From assembly GCF_022919135.1 (NCBI RefSeq), contig NZ_CP095049.1, positions 3,414,501 through 3,478,500 of the forward strand: a stretch of DNA of 64,000 bases, given 5' to 3'. The notes under the pieces were generated by a model. The model was not told the DNA's origin. It did not search any database and saw only the letters and a program-made list of their open reading frames with translations. Within the stretch, counting starts at the first letter, position 1. Every line of letters starts with the position of its first letter. A program made the position numbers and the translations under genes. Below, in pieces: positions 40,140-48,706 of the stretch. Source of the stretch: Hymenobacter cellulosivorans. Lineage in GTDB: Bacteria; Bacteroidota; Bacteroidia; Cytophagales; Hymenobacteraceae.

Positions 40140-40768
40140 TGAAAATGGGTTAGGAGAGGGAATTTTTTAACTGGCCAGGCCAGCGGCGGGCTGAGGTAGG
40201 GCCGGGATAATCCAGAACGAAGTCGTGATGGTTCAACACGGTTTCGTCTAGTTTTATCTTCGCCCAACATCACCTTTCTCGTTAATAAACTACGCAAGAT
40301 AAAGTTTTGAAAGCAAGAAATACAAGGTGACGTAACCTTGCGGTAAAAATAGTTTTCAGCCTATTTCTAGTGCAAAGGTTTGCGCAAGGCCAAAACGCTC
40401 ATTTCGCGGTCCTTTATCAGGGTCAAAACCTAGAAATAAGGCGTATTCATTTTCTTTAGACCTTATCAAAAGCCTAGGCAAAGTGAGTGCGTAGTCACCA
40501 ACTAACTCGCTTGAAGCCGGAAATACGAAATCGGTTGACTTGAATTTGTCCTAAATTTTAACCGGGTTCTGTTGGTTAGAAACCCCAGAAATGAACCTTC
40601 GGTAATTGCCCAGACGGGCGGGATGGGAAATACAATTCGACACAAAGAATTTCTTGCGTAGATAAATCATCAACCTATTTGTAAGCAGGCTAGGCTTTTA
40701 TCAGTACACCAGCGGCTTTGTGGCCGCCAGCAAGCAGCTCTCGGACGGTAATTCTGGTACTTTGGGGC
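40140..40768. other. Long intergenic region between susC and the CBM20-like esterase
   Basis: 629 bp without a supported gene, AT-rich, between divergent genes. On the minus strand TATCTTG (40301-40295) with TTG about 21 bases upstream (40325-40323) resembles the trp promoter arrangement and may drive susC, giving a 5' UTR of about 150 bases. Near the right end TTGGGG follows TAC at 40758-40764 just before the esterase start. No repeat or RNA gene was identified. Confidence 0.5.
40294..40325 (-). promoter_or_regulatory. Tentative susC promoter
   Basis: Minus strand: TATCTTG at 40301-40295 as -7 box (consensus TAnnTTTG, one base short) and TTG at 40325-40323, 21 bases apart, equal to the spacing of the trp promoter in this window. 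The match is weak. Confidence 0.3.
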
Positions 40769-42184
40769 ATGAAATATTTCCTTGCTTTCGGTGCTCTGCT
40801 GGCCGCCGGGGCCGCCCACGCCCAGGTTACGCTTAAGCTGACTAGTGTGCCGGCTAACACCCCGGCCAGCGCCACCTTATATGTAGCCGGCAGCTTCAAC
40901 AGCTGGAACCCCGGCAATGCGGCCCATGCCCTGACCAAAAACGCCGACGGCAGCTACCAGATTACCCTGCCACAAGCCACGGGTACGATGGAGTATAAGT
41001 TTACCCGCGGGGCGTGGTCGTCGGTGGAAACCAACGCTGCCAACGGCTCGGTGCCCAACCGCACCTACACGTTTGGTAGCGGCCCGGCTACCGTGACGCA
41101 CACCGTGTTGAACTGGGAGGACCTGGCCGGGGGTAGCAGCTGCCAGTCATCGGCGCTGAGCCCCAACGTGCGGGTCATGGCTACGAACTTTGCCATCCCG
41201 CAGCTGGGGCGCACCCGGCGGGTGTGGCTGTATTTGCCCAACGACTACGCCAGCAATACCACCAAGCGCTACCCCGTGCTTTATATGCACGATGGACAGA
41301 ATGTATTCGACAACTGCACCAGCTTCTCGGGCGAGTGGGGTGTGGATGAAACCCTAAGCCAGCTCCAGCAGCAGGGCCTCGACGCTACTGGCAGCATCGT
41401 AGTAGCCGTGGATAACGACGGGGCCCAGCGCCTGAATGAATACTCGCCCTGGAACAACCCGCAGTACGGCGGCGGACAAGGCGACCAGTACGTGGACTTT
41501 CTGGTGCAAACTCTGAAGCCGTATATCGACTCGAACTACCGCACCTTAACCGGCCGGGAGTATACCAGCATTGCCGGCAGCAGCATGGGCGGCCTGATTT
41601 CGGTGTATGCGGCTCTGAAGTACCCCAACGTCTACAGCAAGGTGGGCGTGTTCTCGCCGGCCTTCTGGTTTGCCGAGCAGTCCTTGTTCCAATACGTGCA
41701 GCAGCACCCGGCTAACCCGGCCACCCGCTTTTACTTCGTGAGCGGTGCCCAGGAAAGCCAGACCATGGTGCCCCTGATCCAGCAGATGCACGACGCCCTG
41801 CGGAGCGGGGGCGTACCGGCGGCCAATCTGAGTTTCAATGCCCGCCCCGACGGACAGCACGCCGAGTGGTTCTGGAAACGAGAGTTTTCGGCGGCCTACC
41901 AGTGGCTGCTGGCTCCGGCTACGGTAACTGCAGCGAAGAATCCACAGGCGGCTCTGGCCTTCAGCGTTTACCCGGTGCCGGCTAAGGATGCCGTGACCGT
42001 GCAGCTGCCCGAAACGGTAAAGGAAGCCCGGCTGGAAGTGCTGGACTCAACGGGCCAAGTGGTGCTCAAAAGCAAGGTCCGCGCCGGGCAACGCGTAGAG
42101 GTGAGCAAGCTGGGGAAAGGGGCCTATTTCATGCGCCTGAGCAGTGGCAAACAGTCGGGCAGCCAAACCCTACTCAAGGAGTAA
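40769..42184 (+). CDS. Secreted esterase with N-terminal starch-binding-like domain and T9SS tail
   Basis: A 471-residue protein with signal peptide (MKYFLAFGALLAAGAAHAQ). Residues about 20-115 resemble a CBM20/CBM48-like module (ATLYVAGSFNSWNPGN, GTMEYKFTRGAWSSVE). The catalytic domain is an esterase-D/putative-esterase alpha/beta hydrolase (YPVLYMHDGQNVFD, IVVAVDNDGAQR, the nucleophile in IAGSSMGGLISVYAAL, GQHAEWFWKREF with the catalytic His). The last ~75 residues (FSVYPVPAKDAVTVQLPE ... YFMRLSSGKQSG) form a T9SS C-terminal sorting domain. It lies divergent to susC and likely acts outside the cell on acylated glycans, or in starch handling. The ATG at 40769 starts the signal peptide. Confidence 0.87.
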   Translation: MKYFLAFGALLAAGAAHAQVTLKLTSVPANTPASATLYVAGSFNSWNPGNAAHALTKNADGSYQITLPQATGTMEYKFTRGAWSSVETNAANGSVPNRTYTFGSGPATVTHTVLNWEDLAGGSSCQSSALSPNVRVMATNFAIPQLGRTRRVWLYLPNDYASNTTKRYPVLYMHDGQNVFDNCTSFSGEWGVDETLSQLQQQGLDATGSIVVAVDNDGAQRLNEYSPWNNPQYGGGQGDQYVDFLVQTLKPYIDSNYRTLTGREYTSIAGSSMGGLISVYAALKYPNVYSKVGVFSPAFWFAEQSLFQYVQQHPANPATRFYFVSGAQESQTMVPLIQQMHDALRSGGVPAANLSFNARPDGQHAEWFWKREFSAAYQWLLAPATVTAAKNPQAALAFSVYPVPAKDAVTVQLPETVKEARLEVLDSTGQVVLKSKVRAGQRVEVSKLGKGAYFMRLSSGKQSGSQTLLKE

Positions 42185-42272
42185 ACTTGCTAACAACCCA
42201 GCTGGTTTACTGCGAATTTGGTGAGTCTGGCTTACCACCCTTGCGGATTCGATAAGAGAAAAACCAAAAAGT

Positions 42273-42306
42273 TGTTGCTGAATTCCGAAAACCGCTTCTA
42301 TCTTTG
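42273..42306 (+). promoter_or_regulatory. Promoter of the trp operon
   Basis: -7 box TATCTTTG at 42299-42306 (exact TAnnTTTG) and a TTGTTG -33 region at about 42273-42278, spaced by 20-21 bases. Transcription should begin near 42313, about 34 bases before the leader-peptide ATG. Confidence 0.65.
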
Positions 42307-42346
42307 CAGCGTTGGAGCCCGACAACAAGGCTCAACAATTTTAACA

Positions 42347-42424
42347 ATGACCTTTCACGTAACCCAGCAAGCATGGTGGTGGCCTCTCCGAAACTCCGGA
42401 CGGGAAAACCTGTGCGTGCGGTAA
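42347..42424 (+). CDS. trpL: trp operon leader peptide (three consecutive Trp codons)
   Basis: A 25-residue ORF, MTFHVTQQAWWWPLRNSGRE followed by NLCVR. TGG TGG TGG at 42374-42382 gives Trp-Trp-Trp, which is not expected by chance. It lies about 34 bases after the predicted start of transcription and ends 40 bases before the terminator (42465-42493). A ribosome stalled at the Trp codons would cover TCCG (42387-42390), which otherwise pairs with CGGA (42397-42400). This fits control of the downstream trp genes by Trp-tRNA level. Confidence 0.82.
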   Translation: MTFHVTQQAWWWPLRNSGRENLCVR

Positions 42425-42493
42425 GGTCGTAGTCAACTCAACCTCGCATCAAGCATATTAAAGGAAAGCCCGGCCGCCCGCCGGGCTTTTTTT
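42387..42493 (+). promoter_or_regulatory. trp attenuator: alternative hairpins and intrinsic terminator
   Basis: Segment 1 TCCG (42387-42390) pairs with segment 2 start CGGA (42397-42400). Segment 2 CGGACGGG (42397-42404) can instead pair with CCCGGCCG (42469-42476), 7 pairs plus one A-G mismatch, which takes the 5' arm of the terminator. The terminator is a perfect 10-bp stem AAAGCCCGGC / GCCGGGCTTT (42465-42474, 42480-42489) with a 7-T run. The order matches classical ribosome-mediated attenuation. Pairings were drawn by eye; energies were not computed. Confidence 0.75.
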
Positions 42494-42561
42494 ATTTCCG
42501 CCCGCGTCAGCCGCTTCTACTTCACCTCTCACAACCTAGCCCGCCGCCGCGGGAACCGCTG

Positions 42562-44001
42562 ATGAACCCAGTACACCTTAAAACCCGCCACGTCCGCCTG
42601 CTTGCCGATACCGTGACGCCCGTGGGCCTGTACCTGCGCCTGCGCGACCAGTACACCAACTGCCTGCTGCTGGAAAGCTCCGACTACCACGGTCAGCAAA
42701 ACGCCTTCAGCTACCTGGCCTTTGAGCCCCTGGCCCGCTTCGAGGTGAGCCGCGGGGAGTTGCGCCAGACTCTGGTCGACGGCTCGGTAATCACCGAAAC
42801 GCTGGTCCAGCCCCGCCTCGCGCTGACCCGCCTGCAGGAGTTTGCCGACTCGTTTCAGGCTGAGAAGGTGGAGTTCGACTTCATTACCGGCGGCTTGTTT
42901 GGCTACATCGGCTATGAGGGCGTGCAGTACTTCGAGGATTTGACGCTGAACGAGGAAAAGGTAGCAGCCGGCCAGATTCCGGACATCATCTACGGCACGT
43001 ATCGGTACGTCATTGCCATCAACCACTTCCGCAACGAGCTGTTCGTCTTTGAGCACACGCTCGTCGGGGAGCCCACCGACCACGACGGCCTGACCCGGCT
43101 GGTAAATTTGATCCGTAACCCGAGCCTGCCCGAGTTTGGCTTTGGGCTGGTAGGGGAGGAGCAAACCAACCAGACCGACGAGGAATTCCTGACCCGACTG
43201 GCGGCCGGGCAGCAGCACTGCCGCCGCGGCGACGTGTTCCAGATTGTGTTGTCGCGCCGCTTTCAGCAAGGATTTGTCGGCGACGAGTTCAACGTGTACC
43301 GGGCTCTGCGCTCGGTGAATCCTTCGCCTTACCTGTTTTACTTCGACTACGGCAACTTCAAAATCTTCGGCTCCTCGCCCGAGACCCAGCTGCTGATCAA
43401 GGGGCGGCAGGCCAGCTTATTTCCCATCGCCGGCACTTTCCGTCGCACTGGCCACGATGCCCAGGACGCCGAACTGGCCCAGAAGCTGGCCGCCGACCCC
43501 AAGGAAAACGCTGAGCACGTGATGCTGGTAGACCTGGCCCGAAACGACCTGGCCCGCCACGGCGACGAGGTGAAAGTCAAGGTGTTCCGCGAAATTCAGT
43601 TCTATTCCCACGTCATTCACCTCGTGAGCGAGGTCAATGCCAAGCTGGCGCCGAATGCGGACTCCCTGCAAGTCGTGGCCGATACCTTCCCGGCTGGTAC
43701 ACTCTCGGGAGCGCCCAAGCACCGGGCCATGCAGCTCATCGATGAGCTCGAACCAACGGGCCGCGGCTACTACGGCGGCTGCCTGGGCCACCTGGGCTTC
43801 AACGGCGACTTCAACCACGCCATCATGATTCGCTCCTTTTTGAGTACCGGCAACCAACTCTACTACCAGGCCGGCGCCGGCGTCGTGGCCGCCTCAGACA
43901 TTAACTCTGAGCTTAATGAGGTGCACCACAAGCTGGCGGCCCTGCGCAAGGCGCTGGAAGCGGCCGAAGCAGTAGGAGAGAAGCTCACCGCCACGGTTTA
44001 A
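42562..44001 (+). CDS. trpE: Anthranilate synthase component I
   Basis: A 479-residue enzyme that converts chorismate to anthranilate using ammonia supplied by the TrpG subunit. The N-terminal half contains the feedback-binding LLESSDYHGQQNAFSYLAF (LLES motif, where tryptophan binds in TrpE). The chorismate-binding half has the FQIVLSRRFQ, SPYLFYFDYGNFKIFGSSPE, PIAGTFRRTG, VDLARNDLARHG, PAGTLSGAPK and YYGGCLGHLGFNGDFNHAIMIRS signatures. Length is normal. It is the first structural gene after the attenuator and is followed by trpG 19 bp downstream. Confidence 0.96.
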   Translation: MNPVHLKTRHVRLLADTVTPVGLYLRLRDQYTNCLLLESSDYHGQQNAFSYLAFEPLARFEVSRGELRQTLVDGSVITETLVQPRLALTRLQEFADSFQAEKVEFDFITGGLFGYIGYEGVQYFEDLTLNEEKVAAGQIPDIIYGTYRYVIAINHFRNELFVFEHTLVGEPTDHDGLTRLVNLIRNPSLPEFGFGLVGEEQTNQTDEEFLTRLAAGQQHCRRGDVFQIVLSRRFQQGFVGDEFNVYRALRSVNPSPYLFYFDYGNFKIFGSSPETQLLIKGRQASLFPIAGTFRRTGHDAQDAELAQKLAADPKENAEHVMLVDLARNDLARHGDEVKVKVFREIQFYSHVIHLVSEVNAKLAPNADSLQVVADTFPAGTLSGAPKHRAMQLIDELEPTGRGYYGGCLGHLGFNGDFNHAIMIRSFLSTGNQLYYQAGAGVVAASDINSELNEVHHKLAALRKALEAAEAVGEKLTATV

Positions 44002-44020
44002 ACGGAAAACACCAACAGCC

Positions 44021-44596
44021 ATGAAAATCCTAGTTCTCGATAATTACGACTCCTTTACCTACAACCTCGTGCAGTTGCTGCGGGAGCTAGGCTATGGGGA
44101 TAGCACCGACGTGGTGCGCAACGACAAAATCAACCTCGACGACATCGAGCAGTACGACGCCATCATGTTGTCGCCGGGGCCGGGCGTGCCCTCGGAGGCC
44201 GGGCTGATGCCAGAGGTAATCCGGCGTTACGCGCCTACCAAACGCATGCTGGGTGTGTGCCTGGGCCACCAGGGCATTGCCGAGTCGTTTGGCGGGCAGC
44301 TCTACAACCTGCCGGCCGTGCTCCACGGCATTGCCACCGACGCCGACATCGTGGCCGGCGAGGACCGGCTCTTCAACGGGCTGCCCGAGCGGTTCAAAGT
44401 CGGGCGCTACCACTCCTGGGTGGTGACGCCGGAAGGCTTTCCCGAAGAGTTGGAAATAACGGCCCGGGACCTGAACGGGCAGATTCTGGCCTTTCGCCAC
44501 CGCCAGTATGATGTGCGCGGCGTACAGTTTCACCCCGAGTCCATCCTGACCGAGCACGGCCACCAGATGCTGCGCAACTGGCTCGAGGGCGAGTAA
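44021..44596 (+). CDS. trpG: Anthranilate synthase component II (glutamine amidotransferase)
   Basis: A 191-residue class I glutamine amidotransferase. It has NYDSFTYNLVQ at the N-terminus, the LSPGPGVPSEAG oxyanion strand, the nucleophile Cys in LGVCLGHQGIAESFGG, and the His-Glu pair in VQFHPESILTEHG. It releases ammonia from glutamine for TrpE. The length is that of the unfused subunit. A 209-bp gap containing a dispersed repeat separates it from trpD. Confidence 0.96.
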   Translation: MKILVLDNYDSFTYNLVQLLRELGYGDSTDVVRNDKINLDDIEQYDAIMLSPGPGVPSEAGLMPEVIRRYAPTKRMLGVCLGHQGIAESFGGQLYNLPAVLHGIATDADIVAGEDRLFNGLPERFKVGRYHSWVVTPEGFPEELEITARDLNGQILAFRHRQYDVRGVQFHPESILTEHGHQMLRNWLEGE

Positions 44597-44611
44597 TCAA
44601 ACAAGTAAGAA

Positions 44612-44765
44612 TGTCATGTCGCCCGACGGGAGACATCTCGCTTGCAATGGTAATTAACTGTTGATGAGGAAGAAATGCTTCGAGTAGAGGCAAGCAGGCC
44701 ACGCCTGGTTCTTTTTCCAGCAACACCAGCACGCGGGATTCCTCGGCAAGCTCGGAATGACGTTC
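44612..44765. repeat. Dispersed repeat between trpG and trpD
   Basis: GTCATGTCGCCCGACGGGAG at the left end (about 44613) and CTCGGCAAGCTCGGAATGACG at the right (its first 20 bases near 44741) are degenerate ends of the dispersed palindromic repeat family. Its presence inside an operon whose other gaps are 2-134 bp suggests insertion; whether it affects transcription is not visible. Confidence 0.6.
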
Positions 44766-44805
44766 CGGATTGATTTACTGCCTCACTTTTACCTAAGTCT
44801 TTCCT

Positions 44806-45792
44806 TTGAAAAAGTTTCTCACTACCCTGTTTGAGCAGCAGACCCTGAGCCGGGACCAAGCCCACGAGGCCTTGTCGCAGCTGGGGCAGGGAGCGGCCAA
44901 TCCGGCCGAAACCGCCGCTTTCATGACCGTGTACCGCATGCGGCCCATCACGGTGCCCGAGCTGGCTGGCTTCCGCGACGCCTTGCTCGACCTCTGCCGC
45001 GACCCGCAGCTGGGCACCCGTGAGGTGCTCGACATCGTGGGTACCGGCGGCGACGGCAAAGACACGTTCAATATCTCCACGTTGGCTTGCTTCGTGGTAG
45101 CCGGGGCGGGCTACAAGGTGGCCAAGCACGGCAACATCGGCGTGTCGAGCATCTGCGGCTCGTCCAACATCCTGGCTCACTTCGGCTACGACTTCGAGGC
45201 CTCCTCCGACGCGTTGCGGCGGCAATTGGAGGAAGCCAATATCTGCTTTCTACACGCCCCGGCCTTTCACCCGGCCATGCGCCACGCCGGGCCGGTGCGC
45301 CGGGAGCTGGGCGTGCGGACCTTCTTCAACATTCTGGGCCCCTTGGTAAACCCGGCCCGGCCCACGGCCCAGCTGGCGGGCGTGTTCAGCCTGGAGCTGC
45401 TGCGCCTTTACAATTATCTGTTTCAGCAAACCGGCACGAGCTACGCCGTGGTCCACGCCCTGGATGGCTACGACGAGCTGAGTCTGACCGGCGCGGCCAA
45501 GCTGAGCTCCGGGCGCGGTGAGCAGTTTGTGACAGCCGAAGACCTGGGCCTGACCACCTACGACCCCCAGGAACTGGCCGGCGGCCGCACCGTGGCTGAG
45601 TCGGCCGCGCTGTTCCGGAGCATCCTCGACGGGCAGGCCACCGCCGCCCAGCGCGACGTGGTGACGGCCAATGCGGCCCTGGGTATTCAGTGTCTGCGGC
45701 CTGAACTGAGCTTTGCCGAAGCCCTGGCCGAAGCCCGCGAGTCACTGGACTCGGGCCGTGCCCGGCAGGCGTTCGGCAAGCTGCTGGGATAG
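44806..45792 (+). CDS. trpD: Anthranilate phosphoribosyltransferase
   Basis: A 328-residue enzyme that joins anthranilate and PRPP. Motifs are DIVGTGGDGKDTFNISTLACFVVAGAGYKVAKHGN in pieces (PRPP-binding GTGGDG and the following NIST), HGN, SSICGSSNILAHFGY, FLHAPAFHPAMRHAGPVRRELGVRTFFNILGPLVNP, and a typical C-terminus. The start is TTG at 44806, giving MKKFLTTLFEQQTLSRDQAH, which matches the family N-terminus; the first in-frame ATG would remove about 40 residues of the helical domain. It is followed by trpC after 134 bp. Confidence 0.94.
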   Translation: MKKFLTTLFEQQTLSRDQAHEALSQLGQGAANPAETAAFMTVYRMRPITVPELAGFRDALLDLCRDPQLGTREVLDIVGTGGDGKDTFNISTLACFVVAGAGYKVAKHGNIGVSSICGSSNILAHFGYDFEASSDALRRQLEEANICFLHAPAFHPAMRHAGPVRRELGVRTFFNILGPLVNPARPTAQLAGVFSLELLRLYNYLFQQTGTSYAVVHALDGYDELSLTGAAKLSSGRGEQFVTAEDLGLTTYDPQELAGGRTVAESAALFRSILDGQATAAQRDVVTANAALGIQCLRPELSFAEALAEARESLDSGRARQAFGKLLG

Positions 45793-45926
45793 CAGTAGCG
45801 CGAGGCCCCAGCTTCCCGCTACTGCCAAAATTGCCTAAAACATTGCCGCCGGGTACCTTTTTCACTGCTTGACGGTTTTACTTCCTGATTCACTTTTGGC
45901 CGCGTAATCATCGGCGCCCTTATCCT

Positions 45927-46760
45927 ATGAGTACTTCCCCCACGACCGGCACCATTCTCGACAAAATTGTGGCCCACAAGCGCCGCGAGGTGGCTGAGCG
46001 CCAGAGCCTGGTGCCCGCCACGCTGCTTGAGCGTAGCCTGTACTTCCAGAACCAGCCTTTGTCGCTGCGCAAATACCTGCTGCGCGACGACTTGAGCGGC
46101 ATCATTGCCGAGTTCAAGCGCAAGTCGCCGAGCAAGGGCTGGATCAACCAGCACGCCCCGGTGGAGCGTACTACGCTGGGCTACATGCAGGCCGGGGCCT
46201 CGGCCTTGTCGGTGCTGACGGACGGGGAGTTTTTCGGCGGCAAGAACGAGGATCTGACCATTGCCCGGCGCTTCAACTACTGCCCCATTCTGCGCAAGGA
46301 CTTCGTGGTCGACGAGTACCAGATTCTGGAAGCCAAGAGCATCGGTGCCGACGTTATCCTGCTGATTGCCGCCGTGCTGACGGCCGAGGAAGTACTGCGC
46401 TTCGGGCAGCTGGCCCGGAGCCTGGGCTTGGAAGTGCTGCTGGAAGTACACAGCGCCGAGGAGCTGACCCGCACCCTGCACCCCGACGCGGTGAGCCTAG
46501 TGGGCGTCAACAACCGCAACCTGCACGATTTCAGCCTCAGCCTCGACACGTCCAAAGAGCTGGCCGCCCAGATTCCGGCGGAGTTTGTAAAAGTGACGGA
46601 AAGTGGCCTGCACTCGGCCGCCGACATTCAGATGCTGCGCGAGGCCGGCTACCGGGGCTTCCTCATCGGCGAAGCCTTCATGCGCAGCAGCCGGCCCGAA
46701 AAAGCCTGCTACAGCCTGGTGCAGGAACTGCATGCCACCGAGCCGATTACGCTGATTTAA
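45927..46760 (+). CDS. trpC: Indole-3-glycerol phosphate synthase
   Basis: A 277-residue (beta/alpha)8 enzyme converting CdRP to indole-3-glycerol phosphate. It shows ILDKIVAHKRREVAERQ at the start, IIAEFKRKSPSKGWI (catalytic Glu/Lys), SVLTDGEFFGG, ILRKDFVVDEYQI, VLLEVHSAEEL, LVGVNNRNLHDF and ESGLHSAADIQ. Length is typical. The trpF gene follows 13 bp downstream. Confidence 0.95.
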   Translation: MSTSPTTGTILDKIVAHKRREVAERQSLVPATLLERSLYFQNQPLSLRKYLLRDDLSGIIAEFKRKSPSKGWINQHAPVERTTLGYMQAGASALSVLTDGEFFGGKNEDLTIARRFNYCPILRKDFVVDEYQILEAKSIGADVILLIAAVLTAEEVLRFGQLARSLGLEVLLEVHSAEELTRTLHPDAVSLVGVNNRNLHDFSLSLDTSKELAAQIPAEFVKVTESGLHSAADIQMLREAGYRGFLIGEAFMRSSRPEKACYSLVQELHATEPITLI

Positions 46761-46773
46761 GCTGCCACCGGTC

Positions 46774-47475
46774 ATGACCACGCCCACCTCCACCACCTCC
46801 TCGTTCAAACCGTCCCCCGGGCTGCGCATCAAAGTGTGCGGTATGCGGGAGGCGGCCAACGTGGCAGCTGTGGCGGCTTTGCAGCCCGACTTTCTGGGTT
46901 TTATCTTCTACCCGAAATCGAAGCGCTTCGTGGCCGATACCCTAGACGCGGAGCTGCTTAGGCAACTGCCCGACGGCTGCCGCAAGGTGGGCGTGTTCGT
47001 GGATGAAACCCCGGCCGTGGTACAGCAGCAAGTGGCCCGCTACGGCCTGGACTTGGTGCAACTGCACGGCCACGAAACGCCGGAGCAGTGCGCCGAGCTG
47101 CAGGCCGCAGGCATTTCGGTTATCAAGGCCTTTGCCTTTGATGCCGGCTTTGACTTCGACACCCTGCGACCCTACGCACCTTACTGCACGTATTTTCTCT
47201 TCGACACGAAAGGGGAACAGCCCGGCGGCAATGGCACCACCTTCGACTGGCAGCTGCTGCAAGACTATCCGTTCGACGTGCCTTACTTCCTGGCCGGTGG
47301 CCTCGATGAGCAGCATGCCGGGTCCTTGGCAACGTTGCAACTACCTGGTCTCTTCGCCGTGGACTTAAACAGCCGGTTTGAGCTGCAGCCCGGCCTGAAA
47401 GACGACCTCAGGCTGGCTCGCATGTTCCGAAGCCTGCGGCCCATATTTCCTTCTCCAGCTTCACCCGCGGCCTAA
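46774..47475 (+). CDS. trpF: Phosphoribosylanthranilate isomerase
   Basis: A 233-residue isomerase converting PRA to CdRP. The catalytic Cys is in [10 protein letters not shown] and the Asp near the C-terminus in [18 protein letters not shown] and [11 protein letters not shown] are family motifs. A short Thr/Ser-rich N-terminal extension precedes the KVCGM strand. It lies 13 bp after trpC and 23 bp before trpB. Confidence 0.94.
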   Translation: MTTPTSTTSSFKPSPGLRIKVCGMREAANVAAVAALQPDFLGFIFYPKSKRFVADTLDAELLRQLPDGCRKVGVFVDETPAVVQQQVARYGLDLVQLHGHETPEQCAELQAAGISVIKAFAFDAGFDFDTLRPYAPYCTYFLFDTKGEQPGGNGTTFDWQLLQDYPFDVPYFLAGGLDEQHAGSLATLQLPGLFAVDLNSRFELQPGLKDDLRLARMFRSLRPIFPSPASPAA

Positions 47476-47498
47476 GGCTGCGTCATCCCGACAATACC

Positions 47499-48704
47499 GT
47501 GAATACGACCACCACTTCCCAGTTTCAGCCCAACGCCCGCGGCTACTACGGCGAGTTCGGCGGGGCCTTTATTCCCGAAATGCTCTACCCTAACGTGGAA
47601 GAGCTGCGCGAACAATACCTGCAGATCCTGGCCGACCCCGCGTTTCAGGCCGAGTATCAGCAGCTCTTGCGCGACTACGTGGGCCGGCCCACCCCGCTGT
47701 TTGAGGCCAAACGGCTGTCGGCCCGCTATAACACCCGCATCTACCTCAAGCGCGAGGACCTCTGCCACACCGGTGCCCACAAAGTGAACAATACAGTAGG
47801 GCAGATTTTGCTAGCCAAGCGCCTGGGCAAAACCCGCATCATTGCCGAAACCGGCGCCGGGCAGCACGGCGTGGCCACGGCCACCGTCTGCGCCCTGATG
47901 GGCATGGAGTGCATCGTGTACATGGGCAAAACCGATACCGAGCGGCAAAAGCCCAACGTAGAGCGCATGCGCCTGCTGGGCGCCAAAGTGGTGGCCGTCA
48001 CCAGCGGCAGCCAGACCCTGAAAGACGCTACCAACGAAGCCATCCGCGACTGGATCAGCAACCCGGTGGACACGCACTACATCATCGGCTCGGTGGTGGG
48101 CCCGCACCCGTACCCCGATCTGGTAGCCCGGCTGCAGTCGGTTATCAGCGAGGAAATGCGCAAGCAGCTGCTGGAGAAAGTCGGCCGGGAACTGCCCGAC
48201 TACGTGGTGGCCTGCGTGGGCGGCGGCTCGAATGCGGCCGGCGCGTTTTACCACTTCCTGGATGAGCCTTCGGTGCAACTAGTAGCGGTAGAAGCCGCGG
48301 GCCACGGCATTCACTCGGGTCACTCGGCCGCTACCTCGGTGCTGGGCACGCCGGGCATCATTCACGGCTCCCGCACCCTGCTCATGCAGGACGAGCACGG
48401 GCAGATTACCGAGCCCTACTCCATTTCTGCCGGCCTCGACTACCCCGGTATCGGTCCGCTGCACGCGTATTTGGGCGCTTCGGGTCGGGCCCGGTTTATC
48501 AGCATCAAGGACGAGGACGCGCTGACGGCCGTGGCCGAGTGCAGCCGCCTCGAAGGCATTATTCCGGCCCTGGAAACGGCCCACGCCCTGGCTGCCCTGG
48601 GGCAGCTGGGTGCCGGCCCCGACGACGTGGTGGTCATCAACCTCTCCGGCCGCGGCGACAAGGACCTGGAAACCTACATGAAGTACGCCGACAAGCTTAA
48701 GTAA
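47499..48704 (+). CDS. trpB: Tryptophan synthase beta chain
   Basis: A 401-residue PLP enzyme condensing indole with serine. It starts with GTG. Motifs are [30 protein letters not shown] (PLP Lys in HK), [20 protein letters not shown]-like [23 protein letters not shown] and HSATSVL-like region, then [13 protein letters not shown]. It forms the alpha2-beta2 complex with TrpA, which follows after only 2 bases. Confidence 0.96.
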   Translation: MNTTTTSQFQPNARGYYGEFGGAFIPEMLYPNVEELREQYLQILADPAFQAEYQQLLRDYVGRPTPLFEAKRLSARYNTRIYLKREDLCHTGAHKVNNTVGQILLAKRLGKTRIIAETGAGQHGVATATVCALMGMECIVYMGKTDTERQKPNVERMRLLGAKVVAVTSGSQTLKDATNEAIRDWISNPVDTHYIIGSVVGPHPYPDLVARLQSVISEEMRKQLLEKVGRELPDYVVACVGGGSNAAGAFYHFLDEPSVQLVAVEAAGHGIHSGHSAATSVLGTPGIIHGSRTLLMQDEHGQITEPYSISAGLDYPGIGPLHAYLGASGRARFISIKDEDALTAVAECSRLEGIIPALETAHALAALGQLGAGPDDVVVINLSGRGDKDLETYMKYADKLK

Positions 48705-48706
48705 TC

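Noticed and set aside
42218..42424. A 68-codon frame covering the trp leader
   Set aside because: Its first part precedes the predicted transcription start; only the ATG at 42347 fits the leader-peptide role.
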